NCBI GenBank assembly: GCA_002099365.1 | Contig: MSED01000001.1 | Coordinates: 3,534,001-3,598,000 of the forward strand | Direction: 5' to 3' | Origin: Phialophora verrucosa | Taxonomy: Eukaryota > Ascomycota > Eurotiomycetes > Chaetothyriales > Herpotrichiellaceae | Length of the DNA: 64,000 bases | In this document: positions 42,268 through 52,843 of the stretch, one piece after another | How positions within the stretch are numbered: the stretch's first letter is position 1 | How the letters are laid out: each line of letters starts with the position of its first letter | Program-made: the position numbers and the translations under genes | The notes under the pieces: generated by a model | Seen by the model: only the letters and a program-made list of their open reading frames with translations | Told to the model about the DNA's origin: nothing | Databases searched by the model: none

Positions 42268-43506
42268 TTTGAGGGGGGGAAGTTATGGCCCCTGTGCCGG
42301 GATTCTCTCAAGTATCGGTCGGCTGGTCAACCGGTGTTGGTGTCCTTCGATGTCCTGCGAGCAATGCAGAAAAATGTCGGCAAGGCTGAGAGTGCGGAGA
42401 TCAAGGGAATTTTACCCCGCATTCAGCCTTGTACAGCCTTGCCGTGCCGTGCGTGCTTGGCCCGTGCACGCTTCCATCGTCGCTCTTCGGCTTGTCGTCC
42501 TCCCGTCTCGCGAGAAGTATGCCGTGGCTGTCCTCGAAAATGTACATGTCGCAGTTCACTTCCGCAGACGCTGTCATAAAGCCCAGCAACCATCGACAGT
42601 CCCCACGGGTATTGAGACCGACGTTGTCGTTCCGACACGGCAGAAACTAAGAGGGCTGGTCAATGAGGATGAGGCAGGGCAACAGAGGGTATAGGGATCG
42701 CAGGGACTCTTGTGAAATGTCGATTCGATCTTTCAACGTCCAGATTATGCAGGGGCAGGACAGTCGAGGAGTTTTTCGTTACTCTTGCGTTAACCCGGGA
42801 TAGCAAGGGCGCTGGACGCTGTTATAGCTGTTCTTTGCTGGACATGTCCCAGAGAGGTGCGAGAATCGCTGCCTAAAGTCTTGAATCTTACGGCAAAGGA
42901 AAGAGTGTGATGCTGGAATTGTGACAGGTCCTGAATATTCAGGGTCGGCTTCGATGGGCTCCCGCATTATTATATCTGTGCTGCTGCGAGGCTGGAGCCC
43001 GGAGAATTCAAATCTAGAAGCGATGACGGAAAACAATGCTCCAAATGAGACGGCCGAAAATAAGGAGGTACCAGCATCATCAAGATGTGCGGGCTCCGCA
43101 GTTCAAGGTCACAGAGCCGCTTTATCGAGTTCTCATCATCTGTAGTAACCATGGAGAAACAGTCCCTACGACGTCTGCTCGGACGGCCTCAGCGCCAGGC
43201 GGGAAACTCTCCATCATGCCCTAAAGATTGCCGACTAGACTGTGGATAGCATTGCTAGCAGCCGAAACAGCAGTAGTTTGCTCATCGTCGAGGGCGGACG
43301 TTAGCTGCAGGTGGATATTCTGAGAGACTTTGTCCCCAGACATATGTCGTTGATTGCAGAATGGAGTGACTGCCGTGCGACGGCGTGGGACGCTGTCGTG
43401 GTAGCTGAACTCATCAGGTCGATGGTCGCACGCGGACAGAATATCGCAACTATTGCTGTGGGATTGCCGATACACCTGACTTCTACGTCTCTCGTTAGAG
43501 CCGCAT
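42268..43506. other. gene-poor intergenic, no feature recognised
   Basis: These 1.2 kb run from upstream of the CCDC137-like gene to the aldo-keto reductase stop. Short frames on both strands show no family pattern. Confidence 0.45.
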
Positions 43507-44766
43507 CTAGTTGGTGTACAGATTCACACCCCAGACGGCAGAATAATCATTCGTCCTCCCTTTCCCGTTTGGAACCTCCAGGCTGTCTAGCGCTGCCATG
43601 ACTTCAGGCGACAGCCTCCGCACATCAAGATTGGATTTGATGCGAGCTGCAGTACCGCCGGGGTTGTTAGAAAGATGCAATCAGAAGTCGTGACCGAATG
43701 CCACGGGCGTACTGACCTTCTGTCTGACTCTTGCCCAACGGCACAGTACCTCGCTGCACCGCCCAGCTTTGCAACAGCTGGCCCACATCCATCTCACACT
43801 CCTCTGCAAGTTTCCTGACGGCCGGGTCTTTCAGCAGTGTCGCACCATCGGCCTTTTGACCCGCAAACGGGGAGTAACACGTCGTGAGGATGCCGTGTGC
43901 TCTTGAGAACTCGATCAGCTCGTTCTGCGGTAGCCACGGATGGACTTCGACCTGGTTGCACGATACAGGGACGTCGTCGGCGTGTGGCAGGATTTCTTTG
44001 AGCTCCGAGATGGAGAAGTTGGACACACCCACGGCGCGCGTCTTGCCGGACGACACGAGCCGTTGCATCGCCTTCCACGTGGGCACAAAAGTGCCCTTCT
44101 GACCTGACGAGCGTACCAACCCAGTCAGCGAAAAGCCGCCAGGCAGCCATCATTAGTGCGAGCGGAACCTCCCCTCACCTGCTTGGTTGGCGATATTGGA
44201 ACACGTGTGTTCCCAATCGATGACCGGGCTGTCCGTCCCAGGCCGCATCAAGATACCCTTCTCGGCCCAGGAAGCCATCTTGCCGGTATCAGCACGCTCC
44301 AGCGCTTCCCGGGATATAGGCTTGAAAGCCACGGGCCAGTGTGCCAACAGCAAGTCGACGTAGTCCAGGCCCATCAGCTTCAGTGACTGGTCGAGACACA
44401 GCTCAACGTTCTCGGGGGCAGCGAAATGTGGCCAAAACTTGGTTGTCACGAAGATGTCGGATCTGGGGACCCCGGATTCGCGAATCGCTGCTCCGACTTC
44501 TTCGTCGACCTGGATGAAGGTACCGTAGGTCAGCACAGTACGAGTGACTTGGGGCTGTCAGGGAGGTAATGCAATAGCCAGCGCAGCATACATACTCCGT
44601 ATTTCCAAGCACAGTCCAAGTGTCGATATCCCAGCTTGAGAGCCGTCAACACGGCGGCCTTGCACCAGCCAGGATCCCCTGCCGCCCAGGTTCCAAACCC
44701 GACGGACGGCATCCCGATGGCCTTTCCGCCAGCTACTTTCAGGAGGAAATGCCCTGGAAGCGCCAT
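43507..44766 (-). CDS. aldo-keto reductase
   Basis: An NADPH-dependent carbonyl reductase with the (beta/alpha)8 barrel. Four exons (44766-44596, 44509-44179, 44103-43717, 43646-43507) with introns of 86, 75 and 70 nt give 342 residues. The catalytic tetrad is present: Asp51, Tyr56 (DCAWKYG), Lys81 (VTTKFW) and His114 (LLAHWP). Later blocks VGVSNFSISELKEIL and NQVEVHPWLPQNELIEF are typical, and VPLGKSQTE corresponds to the cofactor-phosphate site. The first intron falls right after the catalytic tyrosine region, so splicing is needed to join YG to VDEEVG. A 25-30-residue insert after the HWP motif (GKMASWAEKGILMRP) is longer than in minimal AKRs. Substrate unknown. Confidence 0.9.
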
Positions 44767-46661
44767 CTCTGCCTTGTGCACACAGTACCGAGTAGTTATG
44801 GCTGGCTGGCTGCTTGCTCGGGAAGAAGGGTAATAATTAAACTGTGTCCCCAGCGCGTACCTAGACTGATGATGACAAAAGTGAACGTATCGGCGTTCGT
44901 CCCGGGAAAGTTTAGATAGCGTACTAGTCGAAGAGTCTATTGCCGAAGCGAAGCGAAGCCAGTGAACGCTCCATTTCAGGGAGACAAGGCCGTCGGGTGC
45001 GTGAAGCGATTCGCGCATTTATTCTGAGCTTGCATCTCGGGAGAAGCCGAGGATGCAGCATGCATGTCATACTATTCTCATCTTCAACCGCCAAAGTCTA
45101 TCTGGCGTCACTCGGAACGTCACATATTGCTCATGTTAGATTGCTTCCCAGTAATGGCAGTTCTCTTCGTGAAAGAATTTAACGCTGTGGAGAGAAACAT
45201 CTTCAGCATTCCCCTGTTAGTGCCTCCCAATGAGACAATGGTGGAGGTTGATTGCGAAGACGCTCCAGGTACGCTCCAGTGACGTTCCAGCGACTCCGGA
45301 TACTAAGTGCCAATGCTGACCATCTTGTAAGTGATGTTCGCAAGGTCACCCCGCTCTTGGATTGCGTATCGTCTCGAGAAGTAGGCGTGGAATCTTCGCT
45401 CTCGACCTTGCTCATTTGGCTCAATTGTTGGCGACGACCTTTGCAACGTCCAAGCTTCGAGAGTACCCGAGTGTAACAGGACACCGTGTTGGAGCTGAGG
45501 GACGCAACCGAGGATGCGGAGGAGTCTCGATTCGAATGCTAATTATCATGAATGACTCTGGCGGTCTGTGTGCCTGCCACATTGCCAACGTGGCTCTCTT
45601 GTCATGAGGGTTTGTTTTCACATGAGGCTTCTCGTCCAGGACGTACTCGGTACTCAAGCATGGATTAGCCAGCACAATGTGCGGACAGACGTGATAGAGG
45701 TAGGGGCACATTCTGGATTGATGGATGGATGGATTGACGGATTATTAATTAGTCTATTGCTATCGAATTGAGTCGCTTGAAGACTCCTTTCTTCGAGCCG
45801 TCATGCTTGCGGGCGCGATATATTACAGTGTGTTGTTATTACCCTGGTAGCCATGACGTCGAGGACGACGACGACAACAACAACAACGACGTACTACTGT
45901 ACTCGTCAATGCCACGGACGGTTCCGCTCGTCCACGGAGAGATCCCCTTTCGACCAGAATTAACGCATATCGGCGTTGATTGTCTGCCACGTCTCTCTTC
46001 CCTCTGGAAGAAGACCCGCTTCTTTGTGAAATCATCAAGAGGCTCTAAACGGCGAGGATGATCTTCGGAAGCCTTCCGGTTATTCAAGCCGCGGGAGACG
46101 GCCGCTATAGACGTGACGCTTCGGTATGAGGCGAGCACATTCGGTTTGGTCCGGTTCGTGGCAGAGGCGGAGACCATCTGTACCGACCGGCAGAGACGGC
46201 GTACATGTGGAGGAGCATCCACAGGAGCCTTGACTTGGACGTCCAGTAATTTGTTTGGCAGTCTGGATGACGTCCAACCCCGAGAAAGACAATTCGAGCG
46301 GTTATTGGCCACCTCAAAGGCGCGATATACTGGTCCGTCACTCTCTTGACGAAACCATCCTCGATCTTCAAGGTATCGTAAGATCACAGCTCCGTGCCGA
46401 CGATGGACCGGGGGCAACCAGAGACATCTACGAGTCTTGCAGCGTGATGCCATAAGCCCGGAAGTTGTGTTCTTCGTTCACGATGCTGCCGTCGAGAAGT
46501 CTTCTTCTGCTCTGAATTTCTCGACTTCCGACGCCCGCTAATAGGACGCGGGAAACTTATTGGACTGGATGCGGACAGAGGGGTTTTCTTCCGTATACGA
46601 CATAGCTATTACCAACGGTCAGAAAAACAAACAGCAACATCACGGTCGTGGTCAGGTGGGA
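44767..46661. other. 1.9-kb gene-poor stretch
   Basis: This lies between the AKR start and the methyltransferase stop. An ACTCCGTA copy lies just inside the AKR at 44594-44601. A 204-codon minus-strand frame (45839-46453) shows no recognisable domain; the stretch may hold a decayed gene or plain spacer. Confidence 0.4.
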
Positions 46662-47681
46662 TTATGCATACAAGTGCACATGTGCGTGATGTGCTCGATT
46701 GGACATCTCGTGCCTGGCATTTGCGAGAATGACACTTAGCTCGGTTGCGGGACGCCCGAGGATCTTGGTGAAACCCCGTAGGAGAAAGGAATCAAAGCCC
46801 CTGTCCATGTTCGCCAGCTCGAACGTTCCGATGTGTTGGAGTCGCTCGTCTTCCTCCCTGAAAAGCAGATCAGCAGATGTGGACAGTAAACAAAGATCTG
46901 TGTGTTCGTACCATGGCCCGGTGGGGATTCTGAAAACATGTTCCTGAACATCCTGGAATCCGGCGTCCAAGAATTGATCTCTCCATTTTTCCTGTGCGTC
47001 CAGTGGAGTGCACATTCTCTCGCCTATCTCGAACATCAAGTTGGCCGATTCTGCTAGATACGATGTCTCCAGGTCCAAGCTACCGTCCGCGCAACATGTC
47101 CGTGAGTGGGTCATAGACAGTTCCAGATAACCACCCGGTTTGAGGTGGTCGTAGGCCTGTCTGATCAGGCGCGGCCAGTCCTTGATGGATAGGAGGAGCT
47201 CTCGGCCGAAGATGAAGTCAAACGAGCTCGGCTCGAACAGCCAGTCATTTTCAATGTCATCGATCTCGAACTGGCAATTCGGCGGGACCCAGGTTTGCTG
47301 TACGGGAGCGAGATCTACGCCGATGACTTGGGCCGAGGGGTGTCTGTCGGCCATGTCCATGGCCCAGATGCCTGAACCCGTGCCGAGATCCAGGAGTTTC
47401 TGAGGTGATTCGCCGATCGGCGCCAAGTGTAATTTGTCGCCCAGAAGGAGGTTGAATTTTCTATGCTGCAAGTCGTTGCGATCCTGTTCCTGTTCGTCGA
47501 TCGGCAGGCCTTGCATGTTCTGCCCGTAGGATGCATAGATTCGGCCATTTTCACAGACGCCTTGACGGACATTCGCGGGCAATGTAGACAAGTACGATGA
47601 GCTTGACGAGTGCCCATAGCCTTCATCTTCAAAATCGGCATCGTCTGAGTTAATAGCATGGGCTTCACCCCAAGTTGACAT
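46662..47681 (-). CDS. SAM-dependent methyltransferase, LaeA-like
   Basis: A class I methyltransferase of the large fungal LaeA/TAM-like group; members include regulators of secondary metabolism and small-molecule methylases. The AdoMet motif I is LLDLGTGSGIWAMDMA, followed by VIGVDLAPVQ (acidic loop), IENDWLF, FDFIFGREL and LKPGGYLEL. I infer two exons, 47681-46912 and 46857-46662, separated by a 54-nt intron (gtacga...tttcag) that happens to be a multiple of three without stops. Splicing gives 321 residues and joins GPW to EEDERLQHIG, matching the family, in which a helix directly follows. The unspliced reading would insert 18 odd residues. It lies 1.1 kb from the PhyH gene on the same strand. 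Confidence 0.87.
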   Translation of the reverse strand: MSTWGEAHAINSDDADFEDEGYGHSSSSSYLSTLPANVRQGVCENGRIYASYGQNMQGLPIDEQEQDRNDLQHRKFNLLLGDKLHLAPIGESPQKLLDLGTGSGIWAMDMADRHPSAQVIGVDLAPVQQTWVPPNCQFEIDDIENDWLFEPSSFDFIFGRELLLSIKDWPRLIRQAYDHLKPGGYLELSMTHSRTCCADGSLDLETSYLAESANLMFEIGERMCTPLDAQEKWRDQFLDAGFQDVQEHVFRIPTGPWYEHTDLCLLSTSADLLFREEDERLQHIGTFELANMDRGFDSFLLRGFTKILGRPATELSVILANARHEMSNRAHHAHVHLYA

Positions 47682-48775
47682 GATTCCTTCCTTGGGCGAC
47701 GTGGAACACGGGAATAATCAGACGCCTCCTCACAACCAGAGACACCAACGAGATGCCCTTGGAGGCATTCTCTCTTTTTCCTTTCGATTGAGAGCCTCGC
47801 CGGATGAGGTAGAATGCCATATAGGGAACGAAGTCAGTAAGGCCCAACAGACGCCCGGCTTTATGGGAAGGGCTACAGCATGTATGGGGGGGATGGCGGT
47901 TTGATGCCACGCAGCGCAACCGCAACCGCAACGGCCAAAGCGCCAGGGCGGTCGTCACCACTCGATAGTATGACATGGATTGTAGTCGCACAATATCACA
48001 GAGTCCTGTGCTGAGCTAATTGCATGGCGATGCAGAGCTAGGACAAGCGTTGCACCTCCGTGTTCCTCTTCGACTCCAACACCCCCCTTGCCTACTTCGA
48101 GCGGGGGCGTTGGTCACGTCGCCAATACGGAGTAGAGATAGGTTACCCCTGTCCTGTTAGGATCCGCAAGTCTCGCACTCCTTCTACTTCTGGAATCGAC
48201 TGCGTGCCCCTCAACTTCTTGTTCTGCATTGGGCAGAATCATCCGCATTTTGATTCCCCATGTGCTCCGACGTATTTTCGCAACAGGATACTTGTACACA
48301 TCCGTCTGTCACTCGATCGCGGCCATCCCTGTCGTCGCGATCGAGGGGAATCAAGTCCGTTCTCCGCCTTGCTCGAGCGCCAAAGACCACGGAGGCGGCT
48401 GCATCCTTCCGACCGCTATTAGTATCGCGAAGGTCACATCTGCGCCGGTCAAGCCACAGTGGTCTTCTACCTTGCCGTACGGGGTACAGCATGGGGCGAG
48501 CGCGCCGAACCGGGTCTCCTTACTCTAGAGGATGTCTTTTCCGTCACGATACGCGAGATTGGCAAGGTGCTAGCTCTAAGGACTGAATGTGGCTGTCCAT
48601 GCGAGCATCGTACAGGGTAAATGGAGCGGCGCATGCTCCTAACGACGATATACAGGAACATCCCAAAATCTAACAACCTGGGACATCAGGATGTGCTCGA
48701 AAAAGACCTGCGACGTGTGCTTCAAGAATCAAAGGGCATGGCTCGCGTGCTGGATTTGCTTCGTCCCAGGCATCA
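47682..48775. other. intergenic, no gene recognised
   Basis: This is upstream of the methyltransferase. It contains TACGGAGT (reverse of the recurring motif) at 48126-48133. Confidence 0.4.
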
Positions 48776-49827
48776 TCAGTATAGATCACTCATCGTCGTG
48801 TCCTCTCCTTTTACAAATTTCAGCGGGTCAGCCAAATTCACCCAGCCAAGATACGGCTCGCTGATTTCGTAGCCAATCTTTCTTTGGACGAATTCGGGGT
48901 ATTGGAGCAATTGTTCTCGAGGCACTGCCAAATATTGATTCTCCTCCTAGAGACCGGTTATCAAGATGTTCACCGAAGGTATCAATGTTGGAAAGCAAGG
49001 TTGGAAGCGCGCGCACTAACCTGGCGTAGATATCCTTTGATCATAAAATGAATATAAACCAATCTTTCCTCGTCCGCCGTCTTGTTCTCCGATCCGCCAT
49101 GGTAGCAGGAAGCCAGCATCATGAAAGCATCGCCGGCCTCCAATTCTGCGTAGACGGAGTCTTGCTCGTTGGGCGGATCTATAGTCGCCTGTAGATGGCT
49201 TCCAGGTTGGAATCGTGTGGCCCCGTTCATCTTCGTTGTCCTCGTTCCTGCGAGAAATAGCCCGACGCTTGTGTCTCTTCCAATTTGATAGTTGTCGGCC
49301 GTGACCGCCGGGTTGTTCACATGATGCACCATATCATCCCGATGAAGCGGCTGTGCCTTACCGCCTGGGCGGATAGCAATCACGGCGCAAGAACTCAGCT
49401 GAGGGCGAGAAACGCATTCGTGGAGCGTATCACCTGTCCATGATTTAGTCGTTGTGGTGAGAAGGGTTTCATAGACACCGCGCCACAGATCGTTGGCCAG
49501 AACGTCCGTGCAGAAGGTCGGTGACCTGGCCGCGAGGCCTTGCGCTTTCCGGGTGTCTTTGGAAAAGAATTCGCCATCATATCCCTCATCTGCATCAAGG
49601 TAAGGACGAAGCTCCCGTTCGAGGCCGGCAAGGGTGGATTTAGAAGCAAAGTTCCGAACGATAACACCTCCATCGCGACATATAGCCGCCACGAGTTCCG
49701 AGGGCGACGTTGAAGAAGCGTTATATTCAGACAATGTTGGCTTGCTTTCTCCCTCGGGTTTGGATGCGATGGATGCCTCTCCGGTTCGGACCGTCGAGTC
49801 CATCGCGGTCACAGTTGTAGTCGACAT
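48776..49827 (-). CDS. phytanoyl-CoA dioxygenase (PhyH) family oxygenase
   Basis: An Fe(II)/2-oxoglutarate-dependent dioxygenase. Exons 49827-49021 and 48946-48776, with a 74-nt phase-0 intron (gttagt...ctag), give 325 residues. Iron ligands are His162 and Asp164 in LHRDD, and His243 in CYHGG; Arg255 in ERLVYIH is the probable 2-oxoglutarate anchor. The second exon supplies the typical ending (EENQYLAVPREQL, then IGYEISEPYLGWVNLADP), the same C-terminal signature found in fungal secondary-metabolite PhyH enzymes of the fumitremorgin type. Such enzymes hydroxylate, desaturate or form endoperoxides in natural-product pathways, but many act elsewhere. The ATG at 49827 is the first; open codons upstream start with TTG. 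Confidence 0.9.
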
Positions 49828-50435
49828 TGTGACAATGGCTTGCGGTGCTGGATTGAGAAAGCGGTCGACGCCACCTGCGCACAATAAAAGCCATCTCCTA
49901 CGCTTTTGATCGTAGACTCGAGATTGATCTACATCTGGTCAGTCGATAGCGGGGCTCTCGCACTCATACTGAATCGGGCCACGATTTGAGATCGCAGTAC
50001 TCCGTACGAGACAAGTAAGCGACCTGTTTGCCCCACAGGGTGGCCGTGGTTACTGGGACAGGATGCCCTGCAGATTGACAGGGTCTGGAAGAGCGATAAG
50101 CAGAATAATATCGCATGGGCCCTGCAGGGAAGCCAAAGCAGCCTACGGAGTAGTGGCGGCATCTCCCAGGCTCGGCTCAGCTCGTCCACCCTTAGCCATG
50201 CCCATCCGTCCTCCCCTCGGAGGGCTAACTTTGGTTTATCTTCCCCGATCTTTGTCACAAACTCTGATTTACCTTTCCGCTGCCTGTCTTAGTCTCCAGA
50301 GTATTTGCTAGAGTATACTTTGTATACTCCATCGCGTTCGAGCCTCTGCTTTACTTTCTTTTCCTCAGTGCGAGGCCAGAGATCCGCGGCAAGCGGGCCA
50401 GCTCACCTCTACACCTCCACAGCTTCACCACCACC
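49828..50435. promoter_or_regulatory. divergent promoter, PhyH / APC permease
   Basis: This 608-bp head-to-head gap carries two copies of the recurring motif: ACTCCGTAC at 49999-50007 and its reverse TACGGAGT at 50144-50151. Pyrimidine-rich sequence precedes the permease start. Confidence 0.5.
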
Positions 50436-51980
50436 ATGTCGGACCAAACGTCAACCCAAGAGAAATTCACGCCTGGAGCAGGCGAGAAAGAGGCAACCTC
50501 CGAGGCCATCACCTACAATGGGGAAGAAAGCCAGTCGAAACCGATCATAGAGCAGCCATTCTCGTTGCTGTCACTCCTGGGCATTGCCTATAGCATCACC
50601 AACACGGCCATCTCGCTCATCATCGGCCTAGCCAGCGGCGCCTATATCGGCGGCGCTCCTCTTTACGTTTGGGGAACACTCATCATGGGCTTCGTGGGAT
50701 TTTGTGTCGCCATAAGTCTCGGAGAACTCGCGTCTGCCATGCCACACTCTGGTGGCCAGTATTTCTGGGTCGCCCAGCTTGCGCCGCCCAGGATTCGACG
50801 TCCGCTGTCGTATCTGACGGGCATCCTCTCGTGGGGGGGTGCTGTCTTCACGGGAGCCTCAGGCAGTCTTACGATCCCATTGATGATTTTGGGCATGGCC
50901 AGCCTTAGGAATCCCGACTTTGAGTACAAGACGTGGATGGGCTTCGTTGGCTACCAAATCACGACATGGGGGATATTCACCCTCAACTTGTTTGAGCGCC
51001 TGCTTCCATACCTCGGGAAAGTCTGCCTGATCCTTCCGGTGACAACTTTCATCATCATGTTCATCGCCATCCTCGCCGGATCAGAGAAGCAGTCCGCGGA
51101 GTTTGTGTTCACGGAAATCAGGAATTCATCTGGCTGGAATGACGGGGTTGCTTGGATGATCGGCATCAGCGCCATTCACTGGTGCTTTTCCTGCCTCGAC
51201 TCCTGCACGCATATGGCCGACGAGATCCCTAGCCCGGCGAAGAACATTCCGAAAGTGCTCTTGTGGACCGTTGGCCTCGGTATATTGACTGGCTTCCCGT
51301 TTGCAATCGCTATCTGGTACGCGGTCACCGACGTGGATGGGCTAGTGGCCACATTTGTTCCCCCGAGTCTTCAAGTCTTCTATCAGGCCCTACGCGGCAA
51401 TACCAACGGTGCTCTCGGAATCGAGAGTCTACTGGTCTGCTGCAATATTGTGGGTGTCGCGGGCATCCATACCTGGCAATCTCGCCTCGCCTGGGCTTTC
51501 AGCCGTGATCGTGGCTTCCCCTTCTCACGCCAACTCGGAAGTGTCGCAAAACCTCCATTCCGAACTCCGCTATGGGCCCATCTATGGTCTTGCGTCTGGA
51601 TCTCGATCCTTGGCTGCCTTTACATGGGATCTCCTCTGGCATTCAATTCCTTCGTCAGCGGTGGGATCGTCTTACAAAACATCACCTACTCTACATCGAT
51701 CATCCTACTTCTGTACCATGGGAGGTCGAAATTCGCCCATGGGGCTTTCTGGTACCCACGCCTCGGCCTCTTTTGCAACATTATCGTGGTCGCATGGTCG
51801 ACCGTTTCCATGATATTTTACTGCTTCCCTTATTACCTACCGGTGACGGCCGCGGGGATGAACTATTTGGCGCCTGTCTTGGTTGTGATGTTCCTGTACG
51901 CCGGGGTGTATTGGTTTTTGTACGGGAAGAAGAATTACCAGCTCCCCCCTATGATTGCACACTCGTTGGCTAACCAGTAA
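50436..51980 (+). CDS. APC-family amino acid/choline-type permease
   Basis: A 514-residue intronless transporter of the amino acid-polyamine-organocation superfamily, of the fungal subfamily that includes choline (Hnm1) and GABA permeases. About 12 membrane helices follow a hydrophilic N terminus of some 40 residues. The family signature LGELASAMPHSGGQYFWVAQLAP spans helix 2-3, and the loop SCTHMADEIPSPAKNIPKVLLW and AWAFSRDRGFPFS are typical. It probably imports a nitrogenous or quaternary-amine compound at the plasma membrane. Divergent from the PhyH oxygenase and upstream of the Zn2Cys6 regulator on the same strand, which suggests but does not prove a shared uptake and modification pathway. 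Confidence 0.93.
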   Translation: MSDQTSTQEKFTPGAGEKEATSEAITYNGEESQSKPIIEQPFSLLSLLGIAYSITNTAISLIIGLASGAYIGGAPLYVWGTLIMGFVGFCVAISLGELASAMPHSGGQYFWVAQLAPPRIRRPLSYLTGILSWGGAVFTGASGSLTIPLMILGMASLRNPDFEYKTWMGFVGYQITTWGIFTLNLFERLLPYLGKVCLILPVTTFIIMFIAILAGSEKQSAEFVFTEIRNSSGWNDGVAWMIGISAIHWCFSCLDSCTHMADEIPSPAKNIPKVLLWTVGLGILTGFPFAIAIWYAVTDVDGLVATFVPPSLQVFYQALRGNTNGALGIESLLVCCNIVGVAGIHTWQSRLAWAFSRDRGFPFSRQLGSVAKPPFRTPLWAHLWSCVWISILGCLYMGSPLAFNSFVSGGIVLQNITYSTSIILLLYHGRSKFAHGAFWYPRLGLFCNIIVVAWSTVSMIFYCFPYYLPVTAAGMNYLAPVLVVMFLYAGVYWFLYGKKNYQLPPMIAHSLANQ

Positions 51981-52843
51981 TCAACTTCTGTGTGCGGCGT
52001 GTACTGAACCGCAGCCGGCGAATAGGGGGGCATCAATCTCCGAATGGGTCATTATGGATCAGTCCATGCGGAGCCGCTTATCTGCTGTTACAGATGAGAT
52101 AAGAGTCGGTATTGAGAACCTTGGTAGCATTCAATAGTATCTCTGTTATGAGCTCCTCCGCTGTATAATACAAAAAACCCACTGAATGATGCACTGGATT
52201 ATCCGGGGTACGGAGCACAGCCAAACGGCGGAACAGCGGTGCTAGGCCACCGTTGGGAGATTTAGACAGAGCACGCCATGCAGCTGGGAAGGACGTAAGG
52301 GGAGTGCAGGAGGGGCAGCTGCACCTAGGCTCTTGTCCTAGTGCTCCGTTCTGCACACAAGTGGGGAAATGAAGCAGAGAACGAGCGAGGCTGTGAGAGT
52401 GGGAGCCACCGAGAGAAAGCCACGGCGGCACGGGGAGGCCCGTTTGAGCTCGCTGCTGTAGCGTCAAGCATAGCGAGGCCGGGCCCAAAGTCTAGGCCTT
52501 GGTCGGGGAAAGCGGGATCCACCTTGCGAGCTCCCCCTCCCCCGCCGGGTGGAAAAACAGCCGCGGCCCCGTTCTCGCGAAGGGAGGCCAGCGGCCTCGA
52601 GGAATGTCCAATGAAGCCTCAGCATTAATCCTTCTCCCTACCACTATATACCTTGCCTGGTTCAGGATTCAAAACCTTCGCACTCTTTCTACTTCTAGTA
52701 GATTGTCATCCCCTCAATTTTGTCTTTCTCCATTGAAACCTAATCACCCACATTTTCCTTGCAACCGCCGATCCGCCTTATCCGTTCTCGGTGTCGGCTA
52801 TGCCTGTTTGCCACCAAAGTCGACGCCAGAGATTCTACTGGGC
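51981..52843. promoter_or_regulatory. upstream region of the Zn2Cys6 regulator
   Basis: This is an 863-bp gap. The regulator frame is open from about 52499 with an ATG at 52604, but 52620-52800 is pyrimidine-rich with TATA-like ctatatacc at 52644-52652, so I place the promoter and leader here. Confidence 0.5.

Noticed and set aside
45839..46453. 204-codon minus-strand frame
   Set aside because: Noted as a possible relic only; no domain, no conserved motif, starts in low-quality sequence.
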